Origin: an uncultured bacterium
GTDB lineage: Bacteria > Bacillota > Clostridia > Lachnospirales > Lachnospiraceae
Reading direction: 5' to 3'
Assembly: GCA_947243845.1 (NCBI GenBank)
Contig: CAMXIF010000007.1
Location: 62,001 to 126,000 of the forward strand
Length of the DNA: 64,000 bases
Position numbers and translations under genes: made by a program. The first letter of the stretch is position 1; each line of letters begins with the position of its first letter. Below are positions 1-8,292 of the stretch, one piece after another. The notes under the pieces are model-generated. The model saw only the letters and a program-made list of their open reading frames with translations. It did not search any database and had not been told where the DNA came from.

Positions 1-1
1 A

Positions 2-310
2 AATTTTTGTATTGAAAACGGAATCCTTTCAGATTTTCTATTAAAGAATCGTGCGGAGGCGATAGCGGTGAGTATTTTTGAATATGATGAAGAGAAACAT
101 ATGAAGAGTGAACGAAAAGAATGGCGGGAAATCGGTTATCGGGAAGGACATGAAGCGGGGATTGAAACAGGCTTTGATAATCTTGCCCAGCTGCTCCAGT
201 CTTTGATAGATGCCGGAAAAACCGAGGAAGTAAATCGTGTCCTCAATGACAGTGACTACCGTAAAAAGCTATATAAAGAATATTTTCATGTAGAAAACAG
301 CCATGTTTAA
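2..310 (+). CDS. C-terminal end of an Rpn/PD-(D/E)XK nuclease-family protein (partial)
   Basis: The reading frame is open to the left edge of the window: codons from base 2 read FCIENGILSDFLLKNRAEAI before the first possible internal start (GTG at 68), so the gene begins outside. The run 'giLsdfLlknraEai..siFEYDEEKHMKSER', followed by an amphipathic G-x-x-x-G stretch (REGHEAGIETG), is typical of the C-terminus of recombination-promoting nuclease (Rpn, 'PD-(D/E)XK transposase-like') proteins common in Clostridia. The catalytic N-terminal domain is not visible, so activity cannot be judged. The TAA stop is followed directly by a strong hairpin terminator. The family call rests on C-terminal sequence only. 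Confidence 0.7.
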   Translation, partial: NFCIENGILSDFLLKNRAEAIAVSIFEYDEEKHMKSERKEWREIGYREGHEAGIETGFDNLAQLLQSLIDAGKTEEVNRVLNDSDYRKKLYKEYFHVENSHV

Positions 311-322
311 AAGAGCACTGAC

Positions 323-368
323 AAAAAGCCCCCCGGAACCTGTTCCATACGGTCCCAGGGGCTTTTTT
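323..368. terminator. Bidirectional rho-independent terminator
   Basis: AAAAAGCCCC (323-332) pairs with GGGGCTTTTTT (358-368), with additional CGG/CCG-type pairing inside. Each arm ends in an A or T run, so it can terminate both the rightward nuclease-family gene and the leftward permease gene, whose stop codon touches it. Confidence 0.85.
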
Positions 369-2374
369 CACCTCTTCACAATCCGATAATAAGTCTTTGC
401 TGTCAACAGATAACTGCCCGCATACAAAAGCGCCACAGCCGCCGCCACACTTACACAACAGCGAATCAATAGGCCGGTATCAAAGAACCGCAGAGCCGCC
501 AGCAGGCCGTTGACCATCACCAGTCCGGCAGAAGTGTGCAAAAAAGCACCTGCAAGGGGCAGGAAGAACACCAGCAGAATCTGTCTGTGTATAGTCCTTC
601 TGATCTCGCCGTCACTCATGCCCACCTTCCGCATGATCTCAAAACTGTTCTGATCCTCATATCCCTCTGACACCTGTTTAAAGTACATGATGAGCAGCAG
701 GCACATAAAGAACAGGATACCGAAGACCAGACCGATGAAGAGCAGCCCGCCGTTCATGGCACAGTCCTTGTCTCTGCCCTCCATACCGTTTTCTATCTGC
801 AGAAATTCCTGCTGTCCCTGGCACCACACTGACCATTCTTCTATGAAGTCTTTTCTTTCCGCCTCTTTTCCGTCCAATATAATACCAAGATGACGCACGC
901 CCCGGTGTAAAAAATCGTCAAAATCCGTGACGCCGTTTACTTCGCCCCAGGCCCGTGAGAACCTGTTCAGGGCTTCCTCATCCTTCACCACCATCACATA
1001 CTGGGAAGTAAAATTGAATATACGGTTTTTCGCCTGCGGATATGGATAAATCCGTGCCGGTTCCTCTTTGACGGCCGCTGCCGCGCCCATGAAATTGACG
1101 CTTTCAAATTCAAAAGGCATTCCGGTGGAATACAGAAGCACTTCTCCCTCTTCCAGACTCAGTTCCTGCCCTTCCAGTCGATTATAATCATCCAGTGTAA
1201 GCAAGGTAACGCCATATTGATCTGCAAAGGGCACATCTGCCGCAGATATGAAAGCATTGCTTCCCTGCATCCTGCCGCAGGTAAGTTTCATGGTATTGTA
1301 GTAATCCAGCCTTTGTATGCTCTGCCCGTACTTTAACGAAAGTTCCTCCGCCTTTTCTTTGGCCTTTTCGATCACATCGCTGTGCTCTGAATAGTCCGCC
1401 AGCAAGTCGTAAGGATAGTCATAATAAGCAATTTGATCCATTCCCATCCATAAAGTGACTGTACAAGTCAATGTAATCAAAAGCATGGTAGAAAAGATAC
1501 AGATATTGGACAATCCCGCCGCATTCTTTTTCATACGGTAGAGCATACCGGAAATCGTCACCTGGTTGGCCGGCCTGTAGTAAATGCTTTTTCTTGCTTT
1601 TAAAATGCTTAAGAAAGCCACGCTTCCCGAAGTGAACAGGAAATAGGTTCCCAGTATCACCAGAAATACCGCCAGGAAAAAGTCCGTAAAGATCATGCTG
1701 TCCAGTTTGCTGGTAACAGAAATAGCATAACCGCACACCAGTGTGAACATTCCAATCACAGCCCACAGCCAAATGTGCTTTACTTCCTTTTCTCCCTTCT
1801 TACTCTCCGACATCAGTTCGGTGGGTTTCAGCCGATAAAATCCCCAGAGACTTTTGATATAAATACACACAAACACCAGCGCAAAATACCGAAGCGTCTC
1901 CATGACCGCTTCTATAGAAAAGTAAAATGCCACCTCCACATCAAGCCGCGACATGCGCAGCAACAACAGAAACATCAGCTTATTTAATACAAATCCCAGT
2001 ACGATGCCCGCAAAGACACTGACCAGATACATGCCGGCATTTTCCCAGAAAAGCATGATGCCGATATGCTTTCTCTCCAATCCCAGCAGGCTGTAGAGTC
2101 CCAGTTCCCGTTTCCGTCTCTTCTGTAAGAAACTGCCTGAGTAGAGCAGAAACAACAGCAGAATGATGGACAGCAGGCCTTTGCCGATACTTAGCATCAT
2201 CCACGCATAGGCCGCCTTAGGCAGTCTCTCCATCAGGTCGTTGTGCAGAAGGGAGGAAAACAGATAATAACTAAATACGGAAAAGAAACAAGTCATCAGG
2301 TAAGGCCGATAGAGCTGCTTATTCTGTTTTACCCCTCTGTAAGCCATTACAGGCAGTAATTTTATTTTATTCAT
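368..2374 (-). CDS. BceB-like ABC transporter permease (FtsX family)
   Basis: About 668 aa. The N-terminus has several hydrophobic segments (starting near residues 25-45 and 60-85 of the mature start), a long extracellular region in the middle (about residues 310-520, acidic and mostly hydrophilic) and a C-terminal membrane block ending TAKTYYRIVKR. This is the 10-segment layout of BceB/VraG permeases that sense and remove cell-wall-active peptides such as bacitracin. The start is placed at 2374 (MNKIKLLP) because GGAGAG lies 6-7 nt upstream; an upstream in-frame ATG at 2404 has no ribosome-binding site. It follows its ATPase gene after 71 nt and is the last gene of a regulator-kinase-ATPase-permease module. 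The substrate cannot be read from sequence. Confidence 0.9.
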   Translation of the reverse strand: MNKIKLLPVMAYRGVKQNKQLYRPYLMTCFFSVFSYYLFSSLLHNDLMERLPKAAYAWMMLSIGKGLLSIILLLFLLYSGSFLQKRRKRELGLYSLLGLERKHIGIMLFWENAGMYLVSVFAGIVLGFVLNKLMFLLLLRMSRLDVEVAFYFSIEAVMETLRYFALVFVCIYIKSLWGFYRLKPTELMSESKKGEKEVKHIWLWAVIGMFTLVCGYAISVTSKLDSMIFTDFFLAVFLVILGTYFLFTSGSVAFLSILKARKSIYYRPANQVTISGMLYRMKKNAAGLSNICIFSTMLLITLTCTVTLWMGMDQIAYYDYPYDLLADYSEHSDVIEKAKEKAEELSLKYGQSIQRLDYYNTMKLTCGRMQGSNAFISAADVPFADQYGVTLLTLDDYNRLEGQELSLEEGEVLLYSTGMPFEFESVNFMGAAAAVKEEPARIYPYPQAKNRIFNFTSQYVMVVKDEEALNRFSRAWGEVNGVTDFDDFLHRGVRHLGIILDGKEAERKDFIEEWSVWCQGQQEFLQIENGMEGRDKDCAMNGGLLFIGLVFGILFFMCLLLIMYFKQVSEGYEDQNSFEIMRKVGMSDGEIRRTIHRQILLVFFLPLAGAFLHTSAGLVMVNGLLAALRFFDTGLLIRCCVSVAAAVALLYAGSYLLTAKTYYRIVKR

Positions 2375-2445
2375 GATTATCTCTCCATTCCGAAATGTCT
2401 GCATTATAAGCAGACGCTTCTCCTTTTCTATCTGTCCTGCCGATT

Positions 2446-3249
2446 TTATATCTTCCCTTCACGGCTCATCTCATTTTCTGCCTCATCTTCCCGACTATAT
2501 CGTTCCTGCATCACAGTCAGCGCATCCGATATCATACGATACATCTCATCCCGGTCATGACTACCCCTGTAAATCTGATGGAATACACAGCCGTCTTTAA
2601 TAAAAAGCACCCGTCCCGCATGGGCCGCCGCCTGAATGCTGTGAGTCACCATCAGGATAGTCTGACCCTCCCCATTGATTTCTCCAAAGAGATGAAGCAG
2701 CTTCCCGGATGCCCTGGAGTCCAGCGCTCCTGTAGGCTCGTCCGCCAGCACAATATCCGGCCTCGTGATCAGGGCCCGGCACACCGCCGCCCGCTGCTTC
2801 TGTCCGCCTGACACCTCGTAAGGATATTTGTCCAAAAGGTCGTTAATCGCTAATCTACGGGAAAGCGGCGTAAGCCGCTCCTCCATCTCCCGATAAGGCA
2901 CGCCGGCCAGCACCAGAGGCAGGAAAATGTTATCCCGCAGGGACATGGTATCCAACAGATTAAAGTCTTGAAAGACAAATCCCAGGTGGTCTCGCCGAAA
3001 TGCACATAAATCCTTCTGATTGACTTTGGAGAGTTCCTGTCCGTTGAGCAGCACCTGCCCGCTGGTGGCCGTGTCCAGGGATGCCAGGATATTTAAGAGC
3101 GTGGTCTTGCCGGAACCGGACTCGCCCATAATAGCCACATACTCCCCTTCTTCCACAGAAAAGTTCACATCATTTAAAGCCTGCACCTTGACGGAACCAA
3201 ACCGGGTGGTATATATTTTCTTTACATTTTTGACTGTTAGCAGTGACAT
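2446..3249 (-). CDS. BceA-like ABC transporter ATP-binding protein
   Basis: 267 aa cytoplasmic ATPase. Walker A GESGSGKTT lies near residues 42-50, the Q-loop in FVFQDFNLLD, signature SGGQKQR, Walker B IVLADEPTGALD and a switch histidine in VTHS. All catalytic residues are present. It pairs with the large permease immediately downstream and with the two-component genes upstream, which is the Bce/Psd/Vra-type antimicrobial-peptide detoxification arrangement. The ATG at 3249 has AAGGAGG about 7 nt upstream. Expression is probably induced by the adjacent response regulator, because a BceR-type operator lies 130 bp upstream of the start. Confidence 0.93.
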   Translation of the reverse strand: MSLLTVKNVKKIYTTRFGSVKVQALNDVNFSVEEGEYVAIMGESGSGKTTLLNILASLDTATSGQVLLNGQELSKVNQKDLCAFRRDHLGFVFQDFNLLDTMSLRDNIFLPLVLAGVPYREMEERLTPLSRRLAINDLLDKYPYEVSGGQKQRAAVCRALITRPDIVLADEPTGALDSRASGKLLHLFGEINGEGQTILMVTHSIQAAAHAGRVLFIKDGCVFHQIYRGSHDRDEMYRMISDALTVMQERYSREDEAENEMSREGKI

Positions 3250-3314
3250 AGAATCCTCCTTCTGATCAAATCAGTAAATTATCTGGCAGACATGTTCCCT
3301 CTGCCTTATCTTTA

Positions 3315-3328
3315 TTTATCATGATAAA
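3315..3328. promoter_or_regulatory. Perfect 14-bp palindrome in the ABC operon leader
   Basis: TTTATCATGATAAA is fully self-complementary. It lies between the BceR-type box (3379-3394) and the ATPase gene start (3249), in the AT-rich stretch where the promoter should be. It could be a repressor or regulator site, or only a chance AT-rich palindrome. Confidence 0.4.
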
Positions 3329-3378
3329 CAAAAAGGAAATGCCCTGCCATGTATCCGGCTTACATTTCCTCATCGTAA

Positions 3379-3394
3379 CTTACATTTTTGTAAG
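3379..3394. promoter_or_regulatory. BceR-type operator (TTACA-N4-TGTAA)
   Basis: CTTACATTTTTGTAAG is an inverted repeat matching the published BceR-like consensus TNACA-N4-TGTAA exactly (TTACA-TTTT-TGTAA at 3380-3393). It overlaps the stop codon of the histidine-kinase gene and lies 130 bp upstream of the ATPase gene, as expected for transporter genes controlled by their linked regulator. A second half-site (TTACA at 3360-3364) lies 20 bp away, two helical turns, in direct orientation. Confidence 0.72.
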
Positions 3395-4438
3395 GATTTC
3401 CTCCTGAGCAATGCCCAGAAACACCTTCGTGCCCTCATTCCGCTTGGACTCTACGCGGATGGATAACCCCAGCCTGTCCATAATCTGTCTGCACAGATAC
3501 AAGCCAATACCTGTAGATTGATTCCCGATACGGCCATTATAACCGGTAAATCCCCGCTCAAAGACTCTGGGCAAATCTCCCTCTTCAATGCCAATCCCCG
3601 TATCTTCAATCACCAGGTAACGACACCCTTCTTTCACATGACTGCCGTTCTCATCCGCCCCGTAAATAGAGATGGCCCCTTCTTTCGTGTACTTGAGGGC
3701 ATTGGACAGTATCTGCTCTATTACAAAAGAAAACCACTTACCGTCCGTTACCACCTGAACATGACACTCTTCCAGATGCAGATTCAGTCCCGCCCCGCTA
3801 AAGAGAACCCAATATTTTTTCAATGCGCCTTTTACCAATTCTCCCACATCCTGCCTGGTAAAGGAAAGATCTGCGGAGATACTTTCCATTCTGGCGTAAT
3901 GGAGAGCCATATCCACATACTGGCCTGTCTTAAACACTTCCTCCCGAAGCTGTCTGACCGTCTGCAGATTTTCCGCTTCGCCCGCTCCTTTGCACCTGTT
4001 TTGTAAAAGCAGATCCATGGCAGAAAGCGGTATCTTAATCTGATGCGTCCACATGGTATAATAATCCGCCATGTCCTGCTGTCTCTCATCCAACTGTGTG
4101 ATCAGCGCCTTTTTCTCCGACTCCTGGGCTGTGATGATCTGCTGGTAGCCCTGCTCTATGGACGAAGAAGGCTGCGGCAGAATCCCGCTTCTCTCCTCCG
4201 CTGCCAGAAGCCGCTGTAATTCCTGGTGCCTGCCCCGATATCTGAGATAATCCCACACCAGATAACAGCCGCCCATAAAGATCGTCAGTCCCAGCGCATA
4301 TGTCATATTGGCGAGCATTCCCTCGTAACCATACAGCGCAGCTATCATCATAAAAATAAGCGCCTCCGCGACATATAAGAAAACCGGAACAATCCGTTCC
4401 CGCAGATATGCCGCCGGTATAGAAAAACTTTTGTTCAT
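3380..4438 (-). CDS. BceS-like intramembrane-sensing histidine kinase
   Basis: 352 aa. Two hydrophobic segments (about residues 15-35 and 42-62) are separated by only a few residues, so there is no extracellular sensor domain; this is the hallmark of kinases that sense through a partner BceAB transporter. The phosphoacceptor is in THQIKIPLSAMDLLL (H near residue 134). The ATP-binding boxes are EQILSNALKYT (N), DTGIGIEEGD (G1) and STGIGLYL (G2). The ATG overlaps the regulator's TGA stop (ATGA), so the two are translationally coupled. Neighbouring BceAB-like genes support a role in peptide-antibiotic sensing. Confidence 0.92.
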   Translation of the reverse strand: MNKSFSIPAAYLRERIVPVFLYVAEALIFMMIAALYGYEGMLANMTYALGLTIFMGGCYLVWDYLRYRGRHQELQRLLAAEERSGILPQPSSSIEQGYQQIITAQESEKKALITQLDERQQDMADYYTMWTHQIKIPLSAMDLLLQNRCKGAGEAENLQTVRQLREEVFKTGQYVDMALHYARMESISADLSFTRQDVGELVKGALKKYWVLFSGAGLNLHLEECHVQVVTDGKWFSFVIEQILSNALKYTKEGAISIYGADENGSHVKEGCRYLVIEDTGIGIEEGDLPRVFERGFTGYNGRIGNQSTGIGLYLCRQIMDRLGLSIRVESKRNEGTKVFLGIAQEEILTKM

Positions 4439-5136
4439 AATTCCCCTCCCAGAAAATACCCCACACCCTTCTTGGTCTGAATCAGCTGCGAAAGCCCTAT
4501 CTCCGCCAGCTTCCTGCGCAGGCGGTTCATATTCACCGTAAGGGTATTGTCATCCACAAAACATTCATTGTCCCACAGTCTTTTCATCAGCATATCGCGG
4601 CCGACCACGCCGCCCGCTGCCTCAAAGAGTGTCTGCAGGATGCGAAACTCATTTTTGGTCAGGTCTATCCGGAAATTTGTGTCTTCCTCCTTTTTCTTAT
4701 GATAAGAAAGCGACATATCTGTCATATTTAGCAAGACACCTCGATATTCCAGAACGGTTCCCGGCGCCGTGAAGGCATAAGACCGTCTCAGAAGCGCCTG
4801 TACCTTTGCCTGCAATATCTCCAAATCAAAAGGTTTTGTCACAAAGTCATCGCCGCCCATATTGACCGCCATCACCACGTTCATATTGTCTGACGCAGAC
4901 GAGATAAAGATGATCGGTACCTGGGATATCTTCCGGATCTCGCCGCACCAGTAATAACCGTTATAAAAGGGCAGACCGATATCCAGCAGCACAAGCTGAG
5001 GCTCATAGGCCGCAAACTGTCCTATCACATCCGCAAAATCCCTTACAGTCTCCACCTCGTAACCCCATTTTTCCAGATATTTGCGAATCTGTTCTGCAAT
5101 GACTGCATCATCCTCCACCACAAGTATTCTGTACAT
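4435..5136 (-). CDS. OmpR-family response regulator, BceR-like
   Basis: 233 aa, receiver plus winged-helix DNA-binding domain. The receiver has the acidic pair EDD, phosphoacceptor D in LLDIGLP and switch K in TKPF. The C-terminal half (FRIDLTKNEFRILQTLF to QTKKGVGYFL) is a standard OmpR/PhoB wing. The start is set at 5136 (MYRILVVEDD), with GGAG 8 nt upstream; an in-frame extension to 5277 has no ribosome-binding site and would run through the promoter. It presumably binds the TTACA-N4-TGTAA box near 3379 to switch on the ABC genes. Confidence 0.92.
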   Translation of the reverse strand: MYRILVVEDDAVIAEQIRKYLEKWGYEVETVRDFADVIGQFAAYEPQLVLLDIGLPFYNGYYWCGEIRKISQVPIIFISSASDNMNVVMAVNMGGDDFVTKPFDLEILQAKVQALLRRSYAFTAPGTVLEYRGVLLNMTDMSLSYHKKKEEDTNFRIDLTKNEFRILQTLFEAAGGVVGRDMLMKRLWDNECFVDDNTLTVNMNRLRRKLAEIGLSQLIQTKKGVGYFLGGEL

Positions 5137-5179
5137 TGCTTTCTCCATTCCGGCAAATTTATGTTTATCCATCCGTAAG

Positions 5180-5200
5180 CAGACAGCTTCCCGCTGTCTG
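5180..5200. promoter_or_regulatory. 8-bp-arm inverted repeat at the start of the response-regulator transcript
   Basis: CAGACAGC-TTCCC-GCTGTCTG is a perfect inverted repeat. It begins only a few bases downstream of the predicted transcription start (about 5204) of the regulator gene, so it may be an operator or a stabilising 5' leader hairpin. Confidence 0.5.
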
Positions 5201-5210
5201 ACCATAGTAC

Positions 5211-5239
5211 AATATACCGCAAACACGAGTGGATTGCAA
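5211..5239 (-). promoter_or_regulatory. SigA-type promoter of the response-regulator/kinase operon
   Basis: On the minus strand TTGCAA (5239-5234), exactly 17 bp, then TATATT (5216-5211). The -35 hexamer TTGCAA is its own reverse complement and is shared with the divergent beta-lactamase promoter. Confidence 0.65.
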
Positions 5240-5262
5240 TACTGGTACGGCTGTGGTAAAAT
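5234..5262 (+). promoter_or_regulatory. SigA-type promoter of the class D beta-lactamase gene
   Basis: TTGCAA (5234-5239), 17 bp, TAAAAT (5257-5262); predicted start of transcription is near 5269, leaving a 30-nt leader with ACGGAGG before the ATG at 5299. It shares its -35 hexamer with the oppositely oriented promoter at 5211-5239. Confidence 0.65.
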
Positions 5263-5298
5263 CCCTGTGAAATCCATAAATGTAATACGGAGGAACCC

Positions 5299-6297
5299 AT
5301 GCGCAAATTAGTAAGTCATAAAATTTATAACTGCATCTTAGTATTTTTGCTTTTGGGACTGACCGGCTGTTCAAAAGACAGCGACACATTGGTTGATGAT
5401 CAACAAATGAACTTGCCGCAGTCAGAGGAAATAGAGGAATCTTCCACTGCTGATACTTCGCAAATAAAACAAATACCGGCAGTTGAAATTGAAGAAGTAA
5501 CTGCTGAACCGATTATAGAACCAATTGTAGAAGATGTGGACTGGTCAAATTATTTTGACAAAATAAACGGTGCCGCTGTTCTTTATGATCCCATCGAGAA
5601 CTGCTGTCAAATATATAATCAGGAATTGGCGCTTACACAGCGTTCTCCATGCTCAACCTTCAAAATCATCTCTTCTTTGATCGCGTTGGAAAACGGGATC
5701 ATTGTACCGGATGATTCTATCCGTACATGGAACGGGGAAATATTTTGGAATGAGGAATGGAACCGGGATATTGATTTTTCTGATGCGTTTCATGCTTCTT
5801 GTGTTTGGTATTTCCGAGAGATTGTTGATGAAATCGGAACAGATATGATACAGGAAAACTTAAACGAACTTGCCTATGGGAATTGTGATATTTCTGATTG
5901 GGAGGGCCGATTAAATACAAATAATGACAATCCGCTCCTAACAGGCTTTTGGATCGAATCATCATTATTGATCTCACCCAAAGAGCAGGTGGAAGTAATG
6001 AACCGCATTTTTGGTGATGATACGGATTATTCAGAAGAAACCCTGAACCAATTGAAACAGGTTATGCTGCTATCAGAGCAAAATAGCGCAGACATTTCCA
6101 TTTATGGAAAAACAGGAATGGGAAAAGCGGGCGGTGTCGTTGTAGACTCCTGGTATACAGGTTTTGCGGATACCATTAATCAACGGATTTTCTTTTGTGT
6201 GTATTTAGGTGAAACCGATCACCAAAATGTATCCAGCGCTAAGGCAAGAGAAATCGCCGTAAAAATAGTGTCGGACTATTTACGGGTTTCGCCCTAG
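5299..6297 (+). CDS. Class D (OXA-type) beta-lactamase, predicted lipoprotein
   Basis: 332 aa. A type II signal peptide ends in the lipobox LLGLTGC (Cys24), followed by an acidic linker to about residue 80 and the penicilloyl-serine domain. Class D motifs are all present: S119-T-F-K122 (acyl serine and the lysine carbamylated in this family), S167-C-V169, Y193-G-N, K271-T-G and W285. It should hydrolyse beta-lactams at the outer face of the membrane. The ATG follows ACGGAGGA. Base composition is clearly more AT-rich than the flanking ABC genes (for example 20 G/C in the 60 bases 5461-5520), suggesting acquisition by transfer. The alternative, a sensor domain as in BlaR1, is unlikely because only a lipid anchor is present. 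Substrate range is unknown. Confidence 0.88.
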   Translation: MRKLVSHKIYNCILVFLLLGLTGCSKDSDTLVDDQQMNLPQSEEIEESSTADTSQIKQIPAVEIEEVTAEPIIEPIVEDVDWSNYFDKINGAAVLYDPIENCCQIYNQELALTQRSPCSTFKIISSLIALENGIIVPDDSIRTWNGEIFWNEEWNRDIDFSDAFHASCVWYFREIVDEIGTDMIQENLNELAYGNCDISDWEGRLNTNNDNPLLTGFWIESSLLISPKEQVEVMNRIFGDDTDYSEETLNQLKQVMLLSEQNSADISIYGKTGMGKAGGVVVDSWYTGFADTINQRIFFCVYLGETDHQNVSSAKAREIAVKIVSDYLRVSP

Positions 6298-6354
6298 CTC
6301 TATCTCTCAGCAGAAGATGCACCCGGCTGTTTTGTTTATCAAAAAGCTGCTCTG

Positions 6355-8196
6355 TCACTCCTCTCTCCCCGATAACATCTTCATCGGTTCCTTTCGCAGA
6401 TTCCCATAAATTCCCACAGCAGAAATCACAGCCCCTGCCGCCATGACCGCCAGTGCACACTCCACTGGCGCTTTCCATGAATCTGCCTGTTCATAGGACA
6501 CTTCTTCCATATTCTCCGCATCTGTCCCTGTACTGTTTCCAAAAGTTTTATCGTAATAGGCTTCCTTCTCAATCTTCCCTGCAATCTCTCCCGACAAACA
6601 GCTGCCCGCCGCCGCGCCGCATACACTTCCCACCAGGATCAGCAGAAAAATACCTGAAAACAGGGATACAAAACTGTGCCATTTCCGAAACCCCAGGCGG
6701 CGTTCCACGGCAGTCCTCTCTTTTTGTTTTAAGATAAAAAGCCAGGAAAAATAGCCGAGTACCATCAGCACCATGGATACCCCCATAACGATCAACAGTC
6801 TGGCAATATACTTCATATTATTGATATTTGCTTCCAGTTCCGAATATCCCCTGTCATAAAAGATAATCTCCACATTGGGGATCTGCAGCTTACTCCACTT
6901 CTCCATATATTCATCTATGGTACCGTTTTCAATGCGGAAAGAAGTGCTGCTCCCGGTTATGGGCCAGCTTTCCAGAATATTATCCGCATCGCTGTTCTTC
7001 ACGGAGCGGCTGGGAATAATAATCTCGTTATATCCCAGCCCGTAATCGTCCCGCATTCCCGACTGCCCTCCGTACATTCCTATGATCTTATAATCACCTT
7101 CCTCAAATACAGGATAAATCTCCCCTTCGGCGTTGACCATCGAAAACGCAGCGGCCGAATTCGTTCCAAATGCCCTTCCCGAAGACCTTCCGTAATTCGC
7201 ATACATGAGTGCAAGAGGTAGTTCATCTCCAATCTCAAGTCCCGCACGCCGGGCAAAAAGTTCTGACACAAGACAGACCCTGTCCCCGCGTGCATACTCC
7301 TCCTTTGTAAACTCCCTTCCCTGGCTGATATAGGCACTGCCATCGTAAAATGCCATCATCAGATCAATATCACTTGTGCCTGTTACGGGAAATATGTGCA
7401 GCATATAATCCCGCGAGGCAATCACATTTAACCACCGCTGTCCTCTGTCCGAATCATAAAACCCTTCCGTTACCTCATCACAGAAATGGCCATCCTCCAC
7501 CTCATCCGGCACTTCATTTCCATCTATATCAACCTGATCAGATTCCACCACGGGATACGGGTTGTACTCCGAAACATAATTCCCCTCAAATTCCTTCTGA
7601 TCTTCATGTCCCATAAAATACTGCAGGGACATGATATAAGTCTTATCCGCATACAATTTCTCCGGCTTCGGATTGCGGTGATCACAAAAGTCGATGACAT
7701 TGCCCTCCATAATCCCCTTTCCGGCGAGAACCCTGGTCACCTGAAACTTAATCGGATGATCAGGAACCGCATCCTCCACCGGCGAGCCTTCCACAATCTC
7801 ACCTAAATGTATCGCCATACCCGTACCATACATCTCATACTGGGGCATATAGGAGCCATAAAAACATCTCCGTTCCGGCCCGGACAGATAATCTGCGCCC
7901 TCAAAATCCAGCACAGATAACGGTTCATAGGAATTGTAAACAGAGGTAGTATAGATATGATATTTTTTGTCCTCTGCGTCCCATATCATCCGTTCCTTTA
8001 CGCTGTCCGCCTTCTGTTCTACCGTACCAATCGTCATAAAGGAATCCTCATAGGCTTCCATCTTTTCCTGATTCATGATAAGAAATCCCCTGCCGATACT
8101 GCAAAGCCCGGAAGCAAAAGTAAGCAGCAGCAAAAACAGGACTGCCCTGGCCTTCATACGCATAAGCTGACGGATACTATTTCTAAAAAGCAGCAT
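6355..8196 (-). CDS. ABC transporter permease, MacB/FtsX type
   Basis: About 613 aa. One N-terminal membrane segment (around residues 13-35) is followed by a large extracytoplasmic domain of about 420 residues and three C-terminal segments in the FtsX core (RLLIVMGVSMVLMVLGYF, SLFSGIFLLILVGSVCGAAA, ALAVMAAGAVISAVGIYG). The start is set at 8196 (MLLFRNSIRQL) because AGGAAGGAG lies about 6 nt upstream; a longer frame to 8289 would run back through the double-hairpin repeat. It is the third gene of an operon with the HTH-permease fusion and the ATPase upstream. The exported substrate is unknown. It converges with the beta-lactamase gene. Confidence 0.88.
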   Translation of the reverse strand: MLLFRNSIRQLMRMKARAVLFLLLLTFASGLCSIGRGFLIMNQEKMEAYEDSFMTIGTVEQKADSVKERMIWDAEDKKYHIYTTSVYNSYEPLSVLDFEGADYLSGPERRCFYGSYMPQYEMYGTGMAIHLGEIVEGSPVEDAVPDHPIKFQVTRVLAGKGIMEGNVIDFCDHRNPKPEKLYADKTYIMSLQYFMGHEDQKEFEGNYVSEYNPYPVVESDQVDIDGNEVPDEVEDGHFCDEVTEGFYDSDRGQRWLNVIASRDYMLHIFPVTGTSDIDLMMAFYDGSAYISQGREFTKEEYARGDRVCLVSELFARRAGLEIGDELPLALMYANYGRSSGRAFGTNSAAAFSMVNAEGEIYPVFEEGDYKIIGMYGGQSGMRDDYGLGYNEIIIPSRSVKNSDADNILESWPITGSSTSFRIENGTIDEYMEKWSKLQIPNVEIIFYDRGYSELEANINNMKYIARLLIVMGVSMVLMVLGYFSWLFILKQKERTAVERRLGFRKWHSFVSLFSGIFLLILVGSVCGAAAGSCLSGEIAGKIEKEAYYDKTFGNSTGTDAENMEEVSYEQADSWKAPVECALAVMAAGAVISAVGIYGNLRKEPMKMLSGREE

Positions 8197-8240
8197 ATAA
8201 AACTCCTTCCTCACCCAATATGCAGGTTGCAAATTCGTGC

Positions 8241-8292
8241 GGAGAATGCCGTATTTTAGGCATTCTCCAGTGTGAGAAGAACTTCTCACACT
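8241..8292. repeat. Double-hairpin repeat element, copy 1
   Basis: Two adjacent inverted repeats: GGAGAATGCC-N8-GGCATTCTCC (8241-8268), then AGTGTGAGAAG-AA-CTTCTCACACT (8269-8292). The second arm ends inside the TAG stop codon of the ATPase gene on the minus strand. A second copy lies at 52778-52844 with the same first stem and a second stem changed in a compensatory way. No U-run follows, so it is not an ordinary terminator. Confidence 0.85.

Noticed and set aside
5137-5277. N-terminal extension of the response regulator to 5277
   Set aside because: It would run through the promoter and inverted repeat, lacks a ribosome-binding site, and the receiver fold begins at 5136.
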